Shown piece after piece: positions 9,190 to 22,749 of a stretch of DNA of 64,000 bases. The notes under the pieces are model-generated. The model worked only from the letters and a program-made list of their open reading frames with translations. It was not told the origin of the DNA and ran no database searches. The translations under genes were made by a program, and so were the position numbers. The stretch covers positions 3,105,001 through 3,169,000 of the forward strand of contig JAULJL010000010.1 in NCBI GenBank assembly GCA_030761205.1, written 5' to 3'. How positions within the stretch are numbered: position 1 is the first letter of the stretch; the number at the start of each line of letters is the position of its first letter. The stretch comes from Fremontodendron californicum (lineage: Eukaryota; Streptophyta; Magnoliopsida; Malvales; Malvaceae).

Positions 9190-12100
9190 CTAAGATAGTG
9201 AATGTCTCATACTTCGTGAAGGAATGGACTTTGTTTCTTCTGCATTGACTGATCCAGTTCCAGGGCTCTCTGATGTATCAGAGCTGCTAATTTCACCATT
9301 TCTTTCCTTACTTGACCAAAGTTTTGAGAACATCTTTGACATGACCAAACCTTTCATTCTACTGGCAGCAACCTTTTCGACATCACTCTTAGCAGCATTG
9401 TTTCCGATTCTCTCACCGCCACCACTACTGCCTAATCTAAGAGTAGCAAGCTCCCCTTTCAAAGCCTTGATATCCTCAGCTGTTGGCACAGAATCCCAAT
9501 CCTCTTCAGTGTTAGTTGTAGTGGACCTTGAGCTGCCATGAGAACCTCCAGGGAGAAAGGCTCTAATGGAACCTGGAAGATCAGGGGTGCTATTGCCAGA
9601 GGATGCTGTAGCTCTGACTTGCTCAAAGAAGAGAACCTGCACAACAACACGCAACGGGAGCCTCTCGTTTTGAACAGCATGCATGCAGGCCTCGGCTGAC
9701 AGCTTCCTGGAGTCCATTAACCTGCATATTCTCTTTCTCTCACTTTTGCTTATTCCAGGGTGTTCCTGTATTGATAAGGGGAAGAAAAAAAAACGTTTTA
9801 GTGGTTAGTCTGAAATTAATAGTATAGCTCTATGTTACTCGGACTCGGGTGTGAGTGTCGGATACGTGTATGTGTCCGACAAGAGTATGTTCAGTTTTTT
9901 TCTAAGTTTTTCCATGTATTTGGAAGGTCCTTGGAAGATCATATCTCCATACCCATGTCCAAATATGCGTCGGACATGGATACTTCAAGAAAAATGAAGA
10001 TTCGTAGCAACATAGGTATAGCTCTTATATTAAAGACACATTTCCTCAGTTTAAACTGTATTTTGTTTTAGAAATACTTTAACTTGATATACACGAATGA
10101 AGGCAAGAGAGAAAAGATGGACTTCCCAACAGTAAAAACCAGAGCTGAGATGCTTAGAAATTACCTTCAGATACATGTCTATGGCACGGTAAAGTCCATC
10201 ATGAGAAGGTCTTGAGAAGCTTGCTATATTTTCAGCAAGATTGACAAATTTTGAGAGAGGTAAATTTGGATCTCGTGCAATTTCAGCTAGGTATCCATCG
10301 ATTAGCTTTGCTACCGACACTTTAGAAGCATCTGGTCCGAACTTGGGGCTGCTTCTACTTTCCTGGAATTCATTTTCAATAGGGTCAGTTTGAGAACTGT
10401 GAGTCACAAACTCCTCAACCAAGTTGTGAACTATGTCAACATCATATATTGTTGCTTCACCGGCTGGAGCTCGAATCAAAAGATCAGTCATTATTGCATC
10501 CGGAAGCTGCTGACTGATTCTCCTCATCAACTCATTTCTCTCCATTTCTCCACAATCCAATAAAATTGCTGCTCTTAATAATCTAAGCAAGAAGCTACAA
10601 GAAACAGTTCCTTTCTCAGTGGGCAGCAGCCACACAATGGTCTCCACCAAAGACCTATACTTTATGAAATCATTATTCTGGATCATACCCTTGCTAAAAC
10701 CAGGCAATCTTCTCAGTGCATATGCATTTAGGGCTTCTCCAATTACATCACCAGAAACTCTGCCTTTTGTTTTAATTGTTGTTATCACGCGCTTGTATAA
10801 ATCAATATGAAGCTCACAGAGATCTTCTACCCACCAGTCCTTTGGGACCATTTGTGGTTTTCTTACACCATTCCATTGTGGACTGTTTCCGTTCTCCGAT
10901 GGGAGCTTTTTCCTATTATAGGTGTATGACCAGTTCACCATGGAAGTATCAATTGAAGTCTTGGAAGCTATGGAATCAAGGCAGCGGCTGACCAGCTTTA
11001 ATTCCTCAGACCATGGAAGTAGAGATTTTGTTGTTTGAAGAACAGTGATAGAATCTTTCCAGCTCCTGAATATACTTGAATTGAGGAAGACATCAATCTT
11101 ATAGATAAGGTTTCCTTTCTCAACAGTTTCATACATCTCAAGGTATTCTGCTGCACATCGAGCTGCGACAACATTGTATGCGTTGAGAGTGACTGTCATG
11201 CCGTAACAAAACTTAGCACATATTTCAAAAGCAGCAGGTCCACCAGGTAAATCCTGAATGTGGATTTCATCACTATTCTCATCATTTGATGTTGCAACAA
11301 GCTTCTGCAAGCGCGCACTTCTGGATAACAATGGAAACTACAGAAACATTATGGTTATAGATGTTAGCAACCAAAAAATTCTAGGGGCTAAAAAAAATAA
11401 CTGCAATATAGACAAAATTAAATTGCCCCTTTAGAATCACATTTATTTGCCTACTCAACAAAATTAAACTTGTAGAGGCAGACAATCTGTTGACTCTTTC
11501 TGGTTGATGCAAGAATATATTGGTTCATTGGACCTAAAAAATATGAGAATTGCATATATAATCATTTACATCTCCTACGCTAATCAAAGCACTGTATCCT
11601 TTGCTTGATGACATATTGATATGGGTTCATACCTTATGACAATAGAATTTCACATCCCCGATGTTAATGACTATGTCAGTTGCCAACTCGGTTGCAACAT
11701 ACCTGACATTAATGTTTGTCCAGTCATGTCAGCAAAATATTAATAATCACTGAACTCGAATATGGGAAAATGTAAGCAGAATTAGGACAAAACTTATAAA
11801 AACAATAACATTGTTAATATCCAATTCACAAAAGGGTTAATAGCTTATTTGGTCAATGAATTATAGTAAATTGTTTAATGTGATAACTCTATTTTAAAAA
11901 TATGTAATATGGTACATGTAATATCATTGTGTCTATCAATGTAGTACCTAGGGTTAATACCGTTAAATAAAGTGGATGATGTGGTTGTCATCCAATGTCA
12001 TATGTCATATTTTGCCACATCATCTTTCCACATGCCATTTTTAAAAATAGAAAATTTAATTCATTTTTTCTTTTCTCTTTCACTCCTCCCCTCCCTCTTC

Positions 12101-14019
12101 TCCCCTGATTCCCCTCTTTCAGGCCAAATCCGACCAATCACCGATCGAGTCTGACCAGAGGAGGCTGAACCCAACACTAGTAGCTTGGATTGGCCTGAAA
12201 CAGGCTCGAACCGCAGCGTGTTTGGCCTGGTTTCATGCTGATTTGGCCTACTAGTGTCGGGTCCGACCTCCCCTGACGCGAGCCGACAGTGACCGGCCGA
12301 GTTCGACCTAAAGTAGGACAATCGGGGGAAAGAGGGGAGGAGAGAGAAAAAAATATTATTTTTATTTTTAAAAAATAAAATATTTTTATTTTTAATACAC
12401 GTGGCAATCACAATGTGGTGCCATGTTGAAAAATTATTCTATGGACCCTTCCCACCATGTCAGTCATGGTCCCGGTCAATGAAATTAAAACAAATCAGAT
12501 TTCCAGTCCATGTCATACTTACACTTCAACGTAAAACACGAGTTATTTCCCGTAGGAAAAAACAAAAACGAAAAAAAGTTACGTTCTTCGCTTCTTCTTT
12601 CTCTCTCTCAAGAAAAAAACAGAACAAAGCCAAAAAAACAAAACAATAAGTTTGACGTGGAAAAACAATCTGATGTGGTTTAATTTAATTGGTTGGGACC
12701 ATGGCTGACGTGGTGGGAAGGGTCTATGAAACAATTTTTCTGCCACGTGTGCTTCCAAAAATGTTTAAATTGATGACTTGACCAAAAATTGGTCAATGTT
12801 CACCTTATCACTGATGGTGATAATTAACCTAAACGGTGTCAGAGGTAAGTATCACATTAGTTAAAAGAATTATAGTACATGTACCATATTGATTTTTTTT
12901 TTTTTTTTTTAAGTTCAGGTACCACATTAGATAATTTATTATAGTTCAAGGGCCAAATAAGGTATTAATCCATTGATAAATAAAAGTTTCAGGAATTAGT
13001 CAAGGTCATTCCGCCTCTCTAAGAAACAAAAAAAGTGGAACAATAAACCAGGGGTTACACAAGATAGAAGCAGTTAAGTCAATACAATTATAAATGGAAC
13101 ATAGTTTAATAACATTAGTATAGAATTGAAGTATCTTAATGTAGTAAAGGGTTTTAAGTTCAACTTTAAGCAACACATTTGATAATTCCTGATATATCTG
13201 AGAAATACATAAAGAAGTTTGAACACATGCCTCAAAAGCACTATCCTATAAATAATTCATAAATATGTAGAATGCCCAAAAACACTTAAAAGAACTGATG
13301 CTTGCCAAACATACTCTACTGATGTTATTATTCCTTTTTCTTCTCTTCAACAGAGGTTGAGAATGATTGATTTCTTATCACTATACTGTTACACGTTCTT
13401 TCAACTACCAATCTAGAAAATTATTAGGGAAAACTAGGAGAAGAGCTCTGTATTCGGGTCTTGCAGTTGTGTTAATATTGGACACGACACGAACATGAAC
13501 ATGACACGGAAATGAATGCTGAAATATAACACTACAGGAAGAACCGGTATCTAGATATCAAAACTGGGGAAATGGAATAAATATGTGATCTATAATCTAT
13601 ATGGCTAATGTAACCTGATACTAAGCTGACCAGCTCATTTATGGGCATTTCTAAAATTGCATTTGCTTCCTCTGGTTATAGAAAACCCAAAATTTTTACA
13701 GTATAATAATTTGTTCCCAATATTTCTCATGGTGTGTCAAAAATCATTCCACCTTAAAAATATGATTTTTAAGATAAGATTTGGGCATGTCTTAGTGCCA
13801 GAGAAGAAAAATATATAGGAGAGGCATGTAATAAGAATGCTAATGAGAGTATATATGCTGTCTTTCCAGTATACTGAGAGGGAAAAAAGAAAAGAAGAAA
13901 AAAAAAAAAAAAAGAACTTGAATTGTTAGCTACCATAAAGGAAGATCTCAAACTCACCTGATATTGTCTCCATCAGTCTGAAATGAATCAGGCTTGGATC
14001 CCAGTTTCATAAACTTCAT
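9190..14019 (-). CDS. NPY3: BTB/NPH3 protein of the NPY family (NPY3-like)
   Basis: Exons on the minus strand are 13958-14019, 11633-11702, 10165-11337 and 9190-9765. All have GT-AG introns and the phases add up to 626 residues. The start is an ATG giving MKFMKLGSKPDSFQTDG, the usual NPY/NPH3 N terminus. A BTB domain spans about residues 29-130 (AFEICAKFCYGMTVTLNAYN). The NPH3 domain runs from about 211 (DWWVEDLCELHIDLYKRV) to about 486 (LRVVVQVLFFEQVRA) and includes YRAIDMYLK. The Ser-rich tail (SDTSESPG) is typical of NPY. NPY proteins act with PINOID-type kinases in auxin-dependent organ formation and are thought to serve as CUL3 adaptors at the plasma membrane. NPY3 rather than another paralogue is inferred mainly from its FH6 and BT4 neighbours. 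Intron 1 (2.2 kb) and intron 3 hold MITEs. Confidence 0.93.
9830..10015. mobile_element. hAT-type MITE in intron 3 of the NPY gene
   Basis: Termini CTATGTTACTCGGACTC and its partner at the right end (TAGCAACATAG) form an inverted repeat. The 8-bp flank GTATAGCT is perfect at 9822-9829 and 10016-10023. It is 186 bp, non-coding, and carries several GTGTCGGA/CGGACATG-type motifs in its arms. Confidence 0.88.
11833..12971. mobile_element. Large foldback, Mutator-like MITE in intron 1 of the NPY gene
   Basis: The first ~50 bp (GGTTAATAGCTTATTTGGTC...) pairs with the last ~50 bp (GCCAAATAAGGTATTAATCC). The flanks ATTCACAAA (11824-11832) and ATTGATAAA (12972-12980) agree at 7 of 9 bases, the duplication length of Mutator-like elements. 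Inside are nested inverted repeats: 12060-12125 with 12300-12350, and 12410-12468 with 12700-12760. It has no transposase. Family assignment is tentative. Confidence 0.6.
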
Positions 14020-14039
14020 CTTGCTAAAGAAAGATTGAA

Positions 14040-17000
14040 ACCTCTTTCTCTTTCTAACAACTCAAAATTTCACCTCCTCTTTAATCTACAAATATTCCAG
14101 AGGCACAAATCAGTGCCAAAATCACCACTAAAGGAAATCTCCACTAACTGAGCTCCCCCAATGTTACAATATTTCAATTTTCAACCTTGGGAAGGATGGA
14201 TCAAAAGAAAATCATGTGCATTTCTTAGTAATGACCGAACCTTTCACACAAAATGAGGCCACATAAGGGGAGAAAAAGAATAATTATACAAAGTGGTCGA
14301 TTGACTGGGAAGAGACCCCAAATAAAGCAAGGACTCAAAGGCTGAAAAAGGTCAGCTAAGGAGAGACATGGACAAACACAGTCTCAAAACATATATAATT
14401 CTCAAAACCAGACACCCCCACTTGCTCAACACTGACACCACCGCCCTTTCCCTTATTTGTTTATCTTATTCTCTTTGTTTATCTATTTTCAAAGGGATCT
14501 ATCTCTCTCTCTCTCTCAACCCTACAACATTACCAAGAACTTTTCTGGTCCACAAAAATCTCTAAACCCCAAAACCCAGAATGCACATTCCTTTACAACT
14601 CTTTTTGTTAAGACTTTAACCTTTTACTCCTATGCTTTATGGTAGAAAACCTGCAAGAAAAGGAACAGCATTTCTCGGTATGAGTTGAAGAAACCAACAA
14701 ATTAGTGGACATGGAGCATCAATTTTGGTTTTTGGAGATTTCTAAAAGAAAAAAAGTTACTCAAGTAATCATCAATTCCAATAAAATTGCTCCAAAGTAA
14801 AGAGGAGAGACTGGTAAATTTTATCCTAATCGAAAATTCAGAAATGTGACACAAATATCAATTCAGGAACATACCCATGTTCTTTCACCAAAATAAAGAA
14901 CTAACAACTGAACAACAAGAATTCATGCCCTGCTAAAAAAAAAAAACACAAGCACACAACCCGAAAACATCTCCCCTTTGCCGTTTTAAGACCAAAACAA
15001 TGAATGAACTTTAAATAGACCCAATAACACAACAACAAAAAAATAGCATCAAATCAATAGGATCATGTGTTCATTGTGAATTATTCACCTCAAACTAAAA
15101 CAAAACAAAGTGCTTGATTCACATCAAAAACATGAAGAAGAGAAGTAGATGTGGAGTACTAGAAATACCTTGGAGTGGTCACTAGAAAAGAGCCTTAAAA
15201 TGTCCCAAAGCAGCTCCCTTTACTATCACTCTTCCAAATACGAAAGAATCCAACATCTATTATCAATAGACAATAGGTAAAGAGCAAGCAGTAATGTTTA
15301 TTGTTCATTGCATGAAGCAACCACCATTATCTTTTTTTAGCCAGGACATAAAAGAAAAACCAAACCAAAAAAGAAGCCCCACATAGCATAAAAACAACCC
15401 AACCAAAAATCACATCAAAAAAATGAGCTGGTCCTCATCTTTTGACAGCCATCACTTCTCTCCCCTCTTAACATTTCCCACAAAAAACCAAATCTCAGAA
15501 TGTTCCCACACTCTCTCTCTCTATTTCATCTCATTTGAATCAGCACCACCGCCACCACTACAAAATCCTTACCCTCATATCCCACATATATTCTGATTTC
15601 AACTCCCCACCACCGTTCACTCTAAAAATCCAAACTTTTTTATATATAAATAAAAACCCAAACTTGATCACACTTCCTTTTTGGGTTTTGCTGTAAACTT
15701 TTTATAATTCACCTTTGTAAAGCAAGAAACTTTGAAAGAGAAAAAAAAAAAAGAAAGAAAAACAAAAGGACCCCACCAAAGTTATGAATTTCAATCTTTG
15801 TTTTTGGTATTTGGTTTCGCTGTCTGCATTCTTGCAATGAAAACGCACGCCAATTCTGACAAGAACAACTTTGCTGCTCCCTTTATCGAATACAAACTTG
15901 ACTTTCACTTGGTTTTAGTGTGGTGTGAGCTGCAAACAATCCCCTGTTTACTAGATAACGACCCATCCATCCCATCCCGTTCTCGTACTTTGATAGTAAT
16001 GCCATCCATCTCATTTCATTGCTTTTATTCTTATAAATTTTTTATTTTATTTTTTAAATTAAAAAAAAAAGAAAAAGAAATAACTACTACTCTATAAATA
16101 CTAGTGAAGTATAACGAAATATAGCTATATTGTTTTCTCGTGATATGTTCTAAATTATCGTGGTATTATGATATGGGCCTGGGCCCGGCTCTGGGTTTCA
16201 CGTGGCTTTGTTATGGCCTTTTCTTTCAACTTGGGACACTTTTCACTTTCATGCTTGCCTTTTTTTCCTTCTGTTCTTTTTTTTTTCTTAATACTAATTT
16301 ATTTATAAAAAATAGAAAAACAAACATTTGATTGGTTGTTTGCTTACTACTTACCATATCAAACCCCATTTAATTAAGATTTATAGATAAAATATTAAAC
16401 TTTTAGTTTCAATGATCAAAGTTTAATTTTTGATATGTCAAATATAAAAATAAAAAAATATATGGGTTTATAAGTTGTAATGTATCCAAAAGAAAGAAAA
16501 AAAAAGACTTCTTTGGAATTGGGTTGAATAAGCTGGTTAAGGTTAGTTGAAACTTGATTAAGAAAAATAATTAATATACTAATTTTTGTTCTCATGTTCA
16601 TTAAGCTTAAGTAACATGCAAAAAAGTAACTATTTCTTCTTCCATAAATTTTCTTCTATAGTGATTAACGTGCCTTATTAATTCGAGATATTATGATTAT
16701 TGTTATGCCCATAAATTCTTTTAAGGATAATTTAGTAATTTTATTATGTATATATACTGTATATAAAGATAAGAGTCTTCACAAAGGTCAGAGTATAGTC
16801 TCTTTACTCTCTACACTTATTCATCTACTTGGTCTCTTTATTTATTGGATAAATACTGATTTGAAAATCGAAATGCATATCGAAACACCAACTCAAATAC
16901 CCCTGATCATCTTTGTTTTACAAATCCTCTTGTCGAATGTCATTCTGAAAACATGAAAAAATTGGATATCAATAATTATATAAATATAAATATATTCTCT

Positions 17001-17980
17001 TTTCGAATTCAAATCTTTTTTCTTTAAATATTAAAAGTAAATTTAATTGATGTTAACATGACTCCACTCATTTACAATCATAACATGATTTAGACTTAAT
17101 ATATATATATATATATATGTAATAGTTGACAACTTTTTTTTTTTTTTTTTTTTTTGTAAATTCAAGGTGTCTTCATTTTATGATTGATGAAAAACTAATA
17201 CTTATCGGATCGGGAGTATAATGGTAAAATCCTTTCAACATTGGAGACTCTCATAATTTAAACTTTAACTTTCATCTAAAGAGTTGGAATCACTAACCAT
17301 TCTAACCAATCAGATGTTAGTGTATAGTTAGACAACTTCAACTCACTTAACACAAGGTTAGGATTGGTATAATGAAAACTAATAAATTAAGCATCTTTTT
17401 TATGTAATTTTTTGACTACTTGATCATTTAAAATAATATTTCTCATTGATTTAATAAGTCTTGGAAATCATAAAAGTACTGGAGGGAGCTAGGAGAGATC
17501 ATTAATTCAATGAATAAACAGTTATTTTTTTAATAAAAAAATCATCTTAAATATAGTAGTTAATGAAGCTCATTACAAATTCATAAAATTAATAATAATA
17601 ATAAATTTCTTATTACTATTTTATAAAATTGATTATCCAATCACAATGGTGAACAAACTCTACTACTACCTTCCCCCCTAGTGGACAAAGTGTGTGTGAC
17701 CACTATCTTTTTTCCTTATCCAATCTTTTATTCCCTTCACCTAACATGCATTGCTCCAATTATCCACTCAATCCAATGTCACAATTTATATATTTATATA
17801 TAATATATATAATTGCTTAGATTTTATCATATTATTCTTTTGAACACATCCCTATAATAATGCTTAATTTTACTAATATTATTATTGTTTTTGCATCAAG
17901 ATTCTCATCAGTTGCCCATAAACTTCTAAATTCTTTCTTTTAAATTCAATTTAGGCTATTGGTATGCACACAACTGATTT
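14040..17980. other. AT-rich intergenic DNA upstream of NPY
   Basis: Apart from the possible NPY promoter region I see only homopolymer-rich AT DNA, a short TA microsatellite near 17100 and no recognisable coding exon. Frames such as 15732-16097 are translations of low-complexity DNA. Confidence 0.55.
15172..15655 (-). promoter_or_regulatory. Possible promoter and 5' leader exon of the NPY gene
   Basis: A TTTATATATAAA box lies at about 15640-15652. On the minus strand a donor-like CCAAG/GTATTT occurs at 15171/15172, which would allow a leader exon spliced to the ATG exon near 14050. This is inference from motif spacing only; the CT-rich plus strand could equally suggest a leader for another transcript. 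Confidence 0.25.
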
Positions 17981-17983
17981 CCT

Positions 17984-18112
17984 GAATTCGGATTTAATCT
18001 AATTGATTTATACAATTATTTTTAAAAGATGACATTCAATAAATTTAAGATTCGAATTTTAATACTTGTAATTTTTTTTTTATTCTCAAATTACGATCTT
18101 TTTGAAAAAAAA
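17984..18112 (+). repeat. tRNA-derived SINE relic, copy 2
   Basis: TTTAATCTAATTGATTTATAC and AAGATTCGAATTTTAATAC stand where the A and B boxes are in the 61 kb copy, and TTTTAAAAGATGACATTCA is shared with the 8.6 kb copy. Confidence 0.5.
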
Positions 18113-18989
18113 AAATGATTTCAAATTACTTGCTGAAATTTTGCATCAGTATAATCTATGCAATATGAGATTGATTCTTGAAGAAATGTCTGAGACACTT
18201 AACTGAATATTTCCGACACAAATTTAGGTAAAAAAAAAAAACATAAAAATCTTTTGAAAGATCCTGTCAACAAGAATTGGTCTGTTGGGGTTGGGGGGCA
18301 TATTGCATGCTGAATTGCTGATAATTATGGCTAAGTCAAAAGGACTAATTATCAGTTTCATGCAAATAACAATTCATGCCCTTCTTGTGGAAAACTCAAA
18401 GGTCCCACGTTTGCTAATTTGGATGTCCAAATCTCAACAAATTTATCTGCATATTAATTTTATAATTTGCTTGATATTTAATCGATATTAAAATCAATAG
18501 TATCTCTCAATGTCCTTCTCAAATTTATAAACATTGAAACATTGGAATGTAAGATTTCAACTTGTTAACCATTAATGAGTTCTGAGTTGATATCCCCTCA
18601 TAGACTAAATTCTTTGACATATACATTTTCAAAAGACACATAGATGAACAAATATATAAGTTAATAATAAAACATTGGAGAATATATATTATTATTATTC
18701 ATGAAAAAACCATACAAGCACAACTAATTTTTGTTGATGTGCCCACTTGAAGGAGAAAGGCTTGATTGTGGATGTCAAGTTGTGTTTTGGCCTATTTGAC
18801 CCATACCATGTGGTCTATTGCAAATTGGAACAGTCTTTGCTCCTACATATCTTTTACTTTCTGGGAAAAAAAAAACCATCTTTCCAGCTCAATGGAAAAT
18901 TCCTGCTTCAAGGAGGGGACCAGCCAGTTCCCCCAATAGATTTTAATGTTTCTAAATCAAAACATTAGGTTAGAAAATCAAGATGGGTG

Positions 18990-19395
18990 GTAAAAAATCA
19001 GATATATGATATTATTTGATTTAATTTTTGAGGATTTGGATGTTAAATTCATTATTCGCAGTGGGTTTGGATAGGAATTTTTGAATATTCAATATCGGAA
19101 TCCGTTTTGATTTTGGTTCGGATAGTGTTGAATATCCAAATCCGTTTTACTTATATAGATAGCAGATTCAGATATCCGAATTTGATAATCGTTTACATAT
19201 TTAATTCTTATTTAATTTTTTATATATATATTTTTAAAAAATTGATTTAATAATTTCGAATATTTAGCGGATTGAAACATCCGATCCGACGGATATTACT
19301 ATTTAAGTCGGATGCCGATAGTATCATACAAATTAAAAGGATTCGATTCAAATATTTCAAAAATTACAAATATCCCAATCGTTATCATCCCTAAA
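18990..19395. repeat. GGATATCCGAAT-type degenerate element
   Basis: Repeated GAATATCC/GGATATCCGAA motifs surround an AT-rich core, ending at CATCCCTA. This is the same build as the hAT-type MITEs elsewhere in the window. No clear left end or target duplication was found. Confidence 0.4.
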
Positions 19396-19399
19396 AAAT

Positions 19400-22010
19400 A
19401 CTCAAAAACTTAATTAGTAAATTGATAAACAAAGACAGAGATTCAACCTTAACCAGCAAATTTCTGTGCTACTCCAACTGCCATTGTTGTAAGTTGTAAC
19501 AAATGAAGAAATTAATATGTCCATTTTACAACTCAGTTCACTCAAAAGCCAAAACGTACTAATTTATTGCAGACAATTGATAAAGTAGAAGGCTTTTGTG
19601 TTGCTCAAATTTAGGTAATTATGGCAAGGCACATGGCCACGGATTCAGATGCTCTTGTTAAACGCATTGGGAAATTGTTGTTTAGCTTAAAAAATTTTGA
19701 GACAGAGGATCATGAACTCTAATCATGATGATATATGGTCGATATTCTGAGTTTGATAACTTAAAAAGCAAGATCTTCCTGACACGTTTGTAAAGATAAG
19801 TTTGATGGGATTTAGCTTTCTAGATTCAAAGTTTCAATGGAAGAGGAAGGAAAAAAGAAAAAAATCTTTGGTAATGGTGGTTCAATGAACTTGCAGAAAT
19901 TGACCTTTCTCACTTCATGCCATTTAATTCGGCTCTTTGGATGTGATTTTTCTGGGTATGATTATTGATTATAGTCATGACTTCAAAATCAATTTGGAAC
20001 CTTTTCCACATTTAAACTATAATTATAATCAGATTCATTCACCTAATTGGACTAATTAAAGAAATGGGTTTCCATTTTTATCTGTAATAATTAATATTTT
20101 CATATGCAGCTAGCTGTTGATTGCTCATAGCCCAAACTGAAAACTAAGAAAATGAACATCAAGCTATTTCCACTACTCAATTTGCCCAAACTGAGAAGAT
20201 CATGAACATACCTATCTTAATATTCACAAACATTAAAAATTATTAACTATTTCAAGCTTAAAAGAAGTGAAGAAATGAACTGAACTCTACAAAGTTGCAT
20301 GAAAAGCTGTTTAACTCTGCAATGTCACTTTGAGTAGGTATATAGATTAGGCTCAGATAAAATTTTATCTTGGAAGAGGAAGAACAGACCCCCACTAATA
20401 ATTGTCTTGAAATGATAGTTGCATGTCACAAATTGAAAATCTATCCTTTGAGCTTCTTTGAGGTGCTGGCATGGTGGTCCTTCTTCCGGAGAGTTAGGCT
20501 GTGGTCCTTTTACAGCTACGAAATTTAAGCTTTCTTTGCCAAAATACCAACCTTGAAATCATGATCTTGGTTCTTTTTTCAGCAGCTAAGTACACTCAAC
20601 CCCCTTAAATAAACTCCTCCAGCTCACATGAATCATGTTCTCACTAATGCATAAATTATCAAAATTAAATTCCCAAAAAATATGTACTATCTAATGCAAA
20701 AAGTTGACGTGTGAATTGATCACTCTCGTTAAGAATCGTCGAAATAAATCAAAATTCAATTTACACAAATATCATTCCATAATCTTATTATCTCAGGTTA
20801 GTCTTAAATGAGCTTCCTTTCTTTGTTAATCATGGACCGATACTTCTGAAATATTTTGAAAGTAAAATTTTAAATAAGGAATACATATTTAATACGGTAC
20901 AAAGAGAGAATAAGATTCAAACAAAGAGCGAGAAAATGTTGTAATTTCAAACATTTAATACAATTGGAGCTATCGAGCGAACATTTAATACGGTAGGAGG
21001 AATACACATTTAATACAGCTCGAGTTATCGAACAAATTGAATTTTGAATCGAGTTTGAGTTCGAATTTTTTATTATTTGAATTCGACTCAGCTTGCTTCG
21101 ATTACACCTCCTCTGTACGCCTGTTTAAAAGAAAAAATACAGATGGGAATTAGGAATCTAGTGATGAAAGTGAGGACAGAGTGCATGAGATGCTTTTACA
21201 GTTTATGATGGCGATGCTGAACTGATGCTAGAGGGGAACAGGCTAACAGCAGGCTTTTGTAAGAAAGAAGTACAGCAAACGAACATGGAACATGGCAGGT
21301 TCAATCCATCATGTTCATTACCTCGTCTGTCTGATTTGGGCAGCAGTCACGGAGTTGTCTGCCAATTTGTAGTGTTATAGGAGCATTTTGTTTTGTGTAA
21401 CTTCAATGTCTGAAACGACGTTGTTGAACAGAAAAGCTAGAGCTTAGACCGTTTGAGACAGCTGAAACCTGAACCGAGTTATGGGCCTACAATTGAGGTT
21501 CTAGCTTGGGTTAACAGAAGCAGATGGACCCAAACCTAGGCCCTTCTTTAAAGCCCTGGTTTAGACCTTAGGGCCATTGAAATTTCTTTATCCCCAACCC
21601 CAATGAAAGAAAACTTACATCTCTGACCTCACAAAAAATATATATATATGCGATTATTCCTTAGACAAAATTTAGGATTTAATTTTGTTACCGAGTATCA
21701 TTAAGGTACTTTTTAAAATTAATTAATATATTATTTATAATAAAAGTATTGTATTAAATATAAAAGTTGACAATTTTATTCATCATTTTCAATGCATTGA
21801 ATAAAAATATTGCTATACATAGTATCCTTAAGACATTCGTTAGCAAAATTCAATTTAATATAATTCATCTATACCTCTTAATAATATCCCATGAGGATAC
21901 TGTAGCAGGGCTAAGCCCAAACAGGTTTAGAAAAATTACCAAATAGGTTAATTAATGAAAACTATTTATAATTTATAGTTACTATAATAAATAATTACTA
22001 AGAAGAATAA
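19400..22010. other. Intergenic DNA with repeat scraps
   Basis: No gene recognised. A fragment with CGAGTTATCGA/GAGTTTGAGTTCGAA motifs at 20975-21110 resembles the 37.4 kb MITE, and a small inverted-repeat element lies at 21674-21852. Confidence 0.5.
21674..21852. mobile_element. Short MITE, relative of 36852-37005
   Basis: Ends GGATTTAATTTTGTTACCGAG and, at the right, CGTTAGCAAAATTC are inverted repeats. The interior (GTTGACAATTTTATTCATC) matches the 36.9 kb copy in opposite orientation. Confidence 0.55.
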
Positions 22011-22019
22011 ACTTTTTTA

Positions 22020-22745
22020 TCTGTTGTGATTAGATCCATTTTTTGGGATTCAGATAGATTCAAATAATTTGCGGATTCGAATATTGAATTTACTATCCAC
22101 AGCGAATTTCAAGCGAATTTTGATATGAAATTTTGGATATCCGTAATTCGAATCCGCTTTAATTTTGGTTAAGATAGTATGAGATATCTGAATTGTTATC
22201 TGTTCCATTTACATATTTACAGGGACAAATGTTTTTTTTAGTGTTTTAGAAAAATTAAGAAATGGGTTGATCAATTAAAAATATTTAAAATTTATAGTCA
22301 TTATAATAATTATGAATAAGGAAATTTTGTTTTTTTTTCTTTTGTGATTCGATCCGTTTTTTACGAATATGAATAATTTGTGGATATTAATTTACTATCC
22401 GTAGCGGATTCGGATATGAACTTTTGGATATACATTATCCGAATCAGTTTTAATTTTTGTTCGGATAGTGTCGGATATCTGAATTCGTTATCTTCTCCAT
22501 TTACATATTTAGTTATTATTTAATTTTATATATATATTTTTAAAATGATTAAATAAATTCTGATATGTAGAAGATTTAGATATCGACGGATACTGCTCTT
22601 TAAATCTGTTGCAAATTCGGATAGTGATATTCAGCTAGTAAGCGGATAATTAACAGATTCAGATTTTGGATAAATTAAGCGAATTCAGATTTGGATATTT
22701 AAAAAATAGCAGATATCTGATCCACTATCATATCTGTTTGTGACC
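22020..22745. repeat. Two degenerate GGATATCCGAAT-type elements
   Basis: Two successive units, about 22030-22225 and 22345-22745, both contain repeated GGATATCNGAATTCG, AATTTACTATCC and TTATCCGAATC motifs. They resemble 18990-19395. Non-coding. Confidence 0.45.
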
Positions 22746-22749
22746 ATTT

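Noticed and set aside
15732..16097. 121-codon frame upstream of NPY
   Set aside because: It starts in a poly-A/AAG run and ends in Lys-rich low complexity; no domain, no conserved-looking part.
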